Shown: piece after piece, positions 61,687 to 64,000 of the stretch
Layout: each line of letters begins with the position of its first letter
Numbering within the stretch: position 1 is the stretch's first letter
Assembly (NCBI RefSeq): GCF_029395475.1
Contig: NZ_CP113917.1
Span: 2,170,001 to 2,234,000, forward strand
Source of the DNA: Bifidobacterium sp. ESL0775
Lineage (GTDB): Bacteria > Actinomycetota > Actinomycetes > Actinomycetales > Bifidobacteriaceae
DNA length: 64,000 bases
Direction: 5' to 3'
Notes under the pieces: generated by a model
Database searches by the model: none
Told to the model about the DNA's origin: nothing
The model's input: only the letters and a program-made list of their open reading frames with translations
Made by a program: the position numbers and the translations under genes

Positions 61687-64000
61687 ATGAGCAATGTGAT
61701 GGCCATCGTGCGACGCGACATCGTGCGGCTGTTGCGCGTGCCCGCGGCCTGGGTCGTCCTGTTCGGGCTCGTGTTCATCCCGCCGCTTTACGCGTGGTTC
61801 AACATCGCGGGTTTCTGGAACCCGTACGGCAACACGAACGGCATCGAAGTAATCGTGGTCAACAACGACCGCGGCACCGATTCCAAAACCATCGGCAAGA
61901 TGAACATGGGCGAGCAGATTGTGCGCCAGCTCAAAGGCAACGACAAGCTTGGCTGGAAATTCGCTGACCAGGACGCGGCCATGCAACGCGTCGAATCCGG
62001 AGCAAGCTACGCCTCCATCATCATTCCAAAGGATTTCAGCGACCGTGTGGCGGGAGTGATCGAGGGGCATAGCAAACGCCCGACGCTCGAGTATTACGTC
62101 AATGAAAAGGCGAACGCGCTGGCCAGCCGCATGACGGACACCGGCGCCTCGACGGTCGACAGCCAGGTCAACGAGACCTTCGTCTCCACGGTGAGCAAGG
62201 TCGTTTCCGGCATCGTCAACAAAACCGACGACGACATCAACACCAAAGCCGACACCGCCACGGCCGACACCCTCGCCGACCTTAACAAAGCAGAGCAGTC
62301 CGTCGCCGATATCCGCGGCGACATCGCGGACCTGACGGCGACGCTCAACGGTGTTCCCGACAAAACCAAAGCCGCACGGGGCACGCTTGACAAAACGCAA
62401 AAAGCCGGAGCGCGGGCATACAAGCAGCTAAACGACGCCTCAACGGCGATCACGAACACACAAAGCACCCTCAACGACTTCACCAACAACGCCAGCGGTA
62501 CGCTCGACCAAATCGCGAACCTGCTCTCGCAGGCAAGCTCGCAATCCAATGTCGCCATCAACTCCATCGCCGCCGGACTGACCAAAGCCAACGGAGACGT
62601 GGGCTCGGGACTTTCAACAGCCCAGCAGATCAACACGGACACCAGCAGCCTCATCAGCCGCCTGGAGGCGGCGGGCATCCCCGGCAGTTCCGGCGCCATC
62701 AATGACCTCAAAACGCAGAACCAGCGTCTTGGCGACTCGATCACGGCCCTGAATGACCTCAATTCCAGCAAGAACCTTGGTTCGACGGTTTCCAGCACCG
62801 TTTCGGCGGCCAACGGCATCAACACTTCCACGCAAACCGCGCTCGGCAACGCCGCGAGCGCGCGGAAATCCATCACCACAGGCGCGCTTCCGCAACTCAA
62901 CAACGGTTTGAACGGCCTTTCAACGGTGGCCGCGACATCCTCGGCCAACCTCGTCTCGCAAGGCTCGCTGGTCACGCAATCCACCCTCGTCTTGAACCAG
63001 CTGGACCAGGCTTCCGCCACCGCCGCCAAAGCGCTCGTAGGCACCGACAAAGGCCTGGCGAATCTGCAAAACCATCTGGCGACGCTCACCACCGACATCA
63101 CCGCGCTTTCCAGCTCATCGGCTCTCGGCAGCTCAGGCATACTGGCGAAATCCGTGGGTGGCAACGGCAAGCTTGATGCGGCGAAAATCGCGGATTTCAT
63201 GCTCTCGCCCACCGTCCTCGACACGAAAGTCGTCTATCCGGTGAGCACCTACGGCTCCGGCATGGCGCCACTGTTCACCAACCTGACGCTCTGGGTCGGC
63301 GCGTTCATGCTGGTCGTCCTGATGAAGCTGGAGGTGGACGACGAGGGGCTGGAAACCGAGCCGACACCCGGGCAGCGTTACTGGGGACGATGGATCGTTT
63401 TCGCGCTGATCGCCTCTCTGCAGGCCATCGTCACTGTGCTGGGCGAGCTGGTTATCGGCGTGCAATGTCACAATGTGCCAATTTTCATCATTACCACAAT
63501 ACTGGCCTCAATGGTCTACGTGAGCATCACCTACGCGCTGTCGGCCTCGTTCCTGCACGTCGGCAAGGCGCTGTGCGTCGCGCTGGTCATCATCCAAATC
63601 CCGGGCTCGTCTGGCCTCTACCCCATCGAGATGATGCCGAAATTCTTCCGTGACATGTACCCCTTCTTCCCGTTCACCTACTCCATCAACGCGTTGCGCG
63701 AGACCATCGCCGGCTTCTACCATGCGGATTGGTTCGTCAACATGGGCAGGCTCATGGTTTTCGCGGTCCTGTTCTTTATCCTGGGGTTGGTGGTCAAACC
63801 GCGCATGGGCAACCTGCAGCGCTTGGTCGACCGCCAGCTCAAGGCCAGCGACATCATCTCCAGCGAACCGGCGCTGCACAAAACCCGCGAATACCCGATC
63901 TCGCAAGCTTTGAACATGCTGGCCGACAAAGAGGAATACCGTGCCGGCATCGAGGAACGCGCACGGAGATTCGCCCTGCTCTATCCGAAACTGATGCGCG
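61687..64000 (+). CDS. YhgE/Pip domain membrane protein (3' end outside window)
   Basis: At least 771 codons, no stop before the window edge. The N-terminal IVRRDIVRLLRVPAAWVVLFGLVFIPPLYAWFNIAGFWNPYGNT (about 7-50) and VVNNDRGT are the YhgE/Pip signature. A long extracytoplasmic coiled coil of Ser/Thr/Ala-rich helices follows (about 160-500), then a C-terminal ABC-2-like membrane domain (TLWVGAFMLVVLMKLEVDDE, WIVFALIASLQAIVTVLGELV, PIEMMPKFFRDMYPFFPFTYSINALRETIAGFY). Family members include phage-infection proteins and type VII secretion-linked or ESX-like accessory proteins. AAGGAG precedes the ATG. Confidence 0.9.
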   Translation, partial: MSNVMAIVRRDIVRLLRVPAAWVVLFGLVFIPPLYAWFNIAGFWNPYGNTNGIEVIVVNNDRGTDSKTIGKMNMGEQIVRQLKGNDKLGWKFADQDAAMQRVESGASYASIIIPKDFSDRVAGVIEGHSKRPTLEYYVNEKANALASRMTDTGASTVDSQVNETFVSTVSKVVSGIVNKTDDDINTKADTATADTLADLNKAEQSVADIRGDIADLTATLNGVPDKTKAARGTLDKTQKAGARAYKQLNDASTAITNTQSTLNDFTNNASGTLDQIANLLSQASSQSNVAINSIAAGLTKANGDVGSGLSTAQQINTDTSSLISRLEAAGIPGSSGAINDLKTQNQRLGDSITALNDLNSSKNLGSTVSSTVSAANGINTSTQTALGNAASARKSITTGALPQLNNGLNGLSTVAATSSANLVSQGSLVTQSTLVLNQLDQASATAAKALVGTDKGLANLQNHLATLTTDITALSSSSALGSSGILAKSVGGNGKLDAAKIADFMLSPTVLDTKVVYPVSTYGSGMAPLFTNLTLWVGAFMLVVLMKLEVDDEGLETEPTPGQRYWGRWIVFALIASLQAIVTVLGELVIGVQCHNVPIFIITTILASMVYVSITYALSASFLHVGKALCVALVIIQIPGSSGLYPIEMMPKFFRDMYPFFPFTYSINALRETIAGFYHADWFVNMGRLMVFAVLFFILGLVVKPRMGNLQRLVDRQLKASDIISSEPALHKTREYPISQALNMLADKEEYRAGIEERARRFALLYPKLMR

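Noticed and set aside
62094..63224. 376-residue minus-strand ORF inside the YhgE gene
   Set aside because: Antisense to the repetitive coiled-coil region; Ser/Val/Leu-rich by reverse complement.

Overview
The window reads as chromosomal DNA of a Bifidobacterium or close relative. The evidence is a high-GC actinobacterial gene style, a dnaK-grpE-dnaJ-hspR operon with HAIR (HspR) boxes, class Ib nrdH-nrdI-nrdE, LutABC, GH172, SorC-controlled sugar clusters, sortase-type surface proteins and a plasmid-type Rep of the kind known from bifidobacterial plasmids. The genus is inferred from gene content, not from a marker search.

Layout: (a) 1-9 kb: a partial histidine-phosphatase lipoprotein, a GH172/DUF2961 enzyme, a large LPXTG-anchored BspA-type leucine-rich-repeat protein (copy 1), a DUF3800 remnant with RNA-like hairpins, an AAA/DUF4143 ATPase behind a phased operator array, and a DedA protein. 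(b) 9.3-19.8 kb: lutABC, then a sugar-acid type cluster on the minus strand (AraD-like epimerase, MFS porter, PfkB kinase, UlaD-like decarboxylase, phosphotriesterase-fold lactonase) with a divergent SorC regulator. (c) 19.9-26.6 kb: tRNA-Ala(CGC) carrying a 5.2-kb integrated element (tyrosine integrase, CRESS/circovirus-like HUH-SF3 Rep, iterons, stem-loop origin). An epsilon/zeta-like toxin-antitoxin pair follows, bounded by a third copy of the tRNA 3' end. (d) 26.6-36.3 kb: HAD phosphatase and a second sugar locus (FGGY kinase, PHI, HPS, RPE-like epimerase, RbsABC-type transporter) with its own SorC regulator. (e) 36.3-41.4 kb: the chaperone operon. (f) 41.6-47.2 kb: an XRE membrane regulator between 120-bp direct repeats, then the second large LRR surface protein. 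(g) 47.3-54.2 kb: a four-gene ABC export/lipoprotein cassette, a DHA2 efflux pump and its TetR regulator. (h) 54.4-64 kb: nrdHIE, a type-IV putative ABC permease, a third LRR surface protein and a partial YhgE/Pip protein.

The most notable signals are: the two LRR paralogues share near-identical leaders ending in a homopolymeric C tract of 8 and 7 residues. Both are out of frame here, and a tract of 9 (or 6) would join the signal peptide to the 3-kb ORF, so this looks like a paired ON/OFF phase-variation system. The tRNA-Ala locus shows tandem or nested integration, with each att copy followed by its own terminator. The UlaD-like enzyme has an altered catalytic motif in a cluster without a 3-epimerase.
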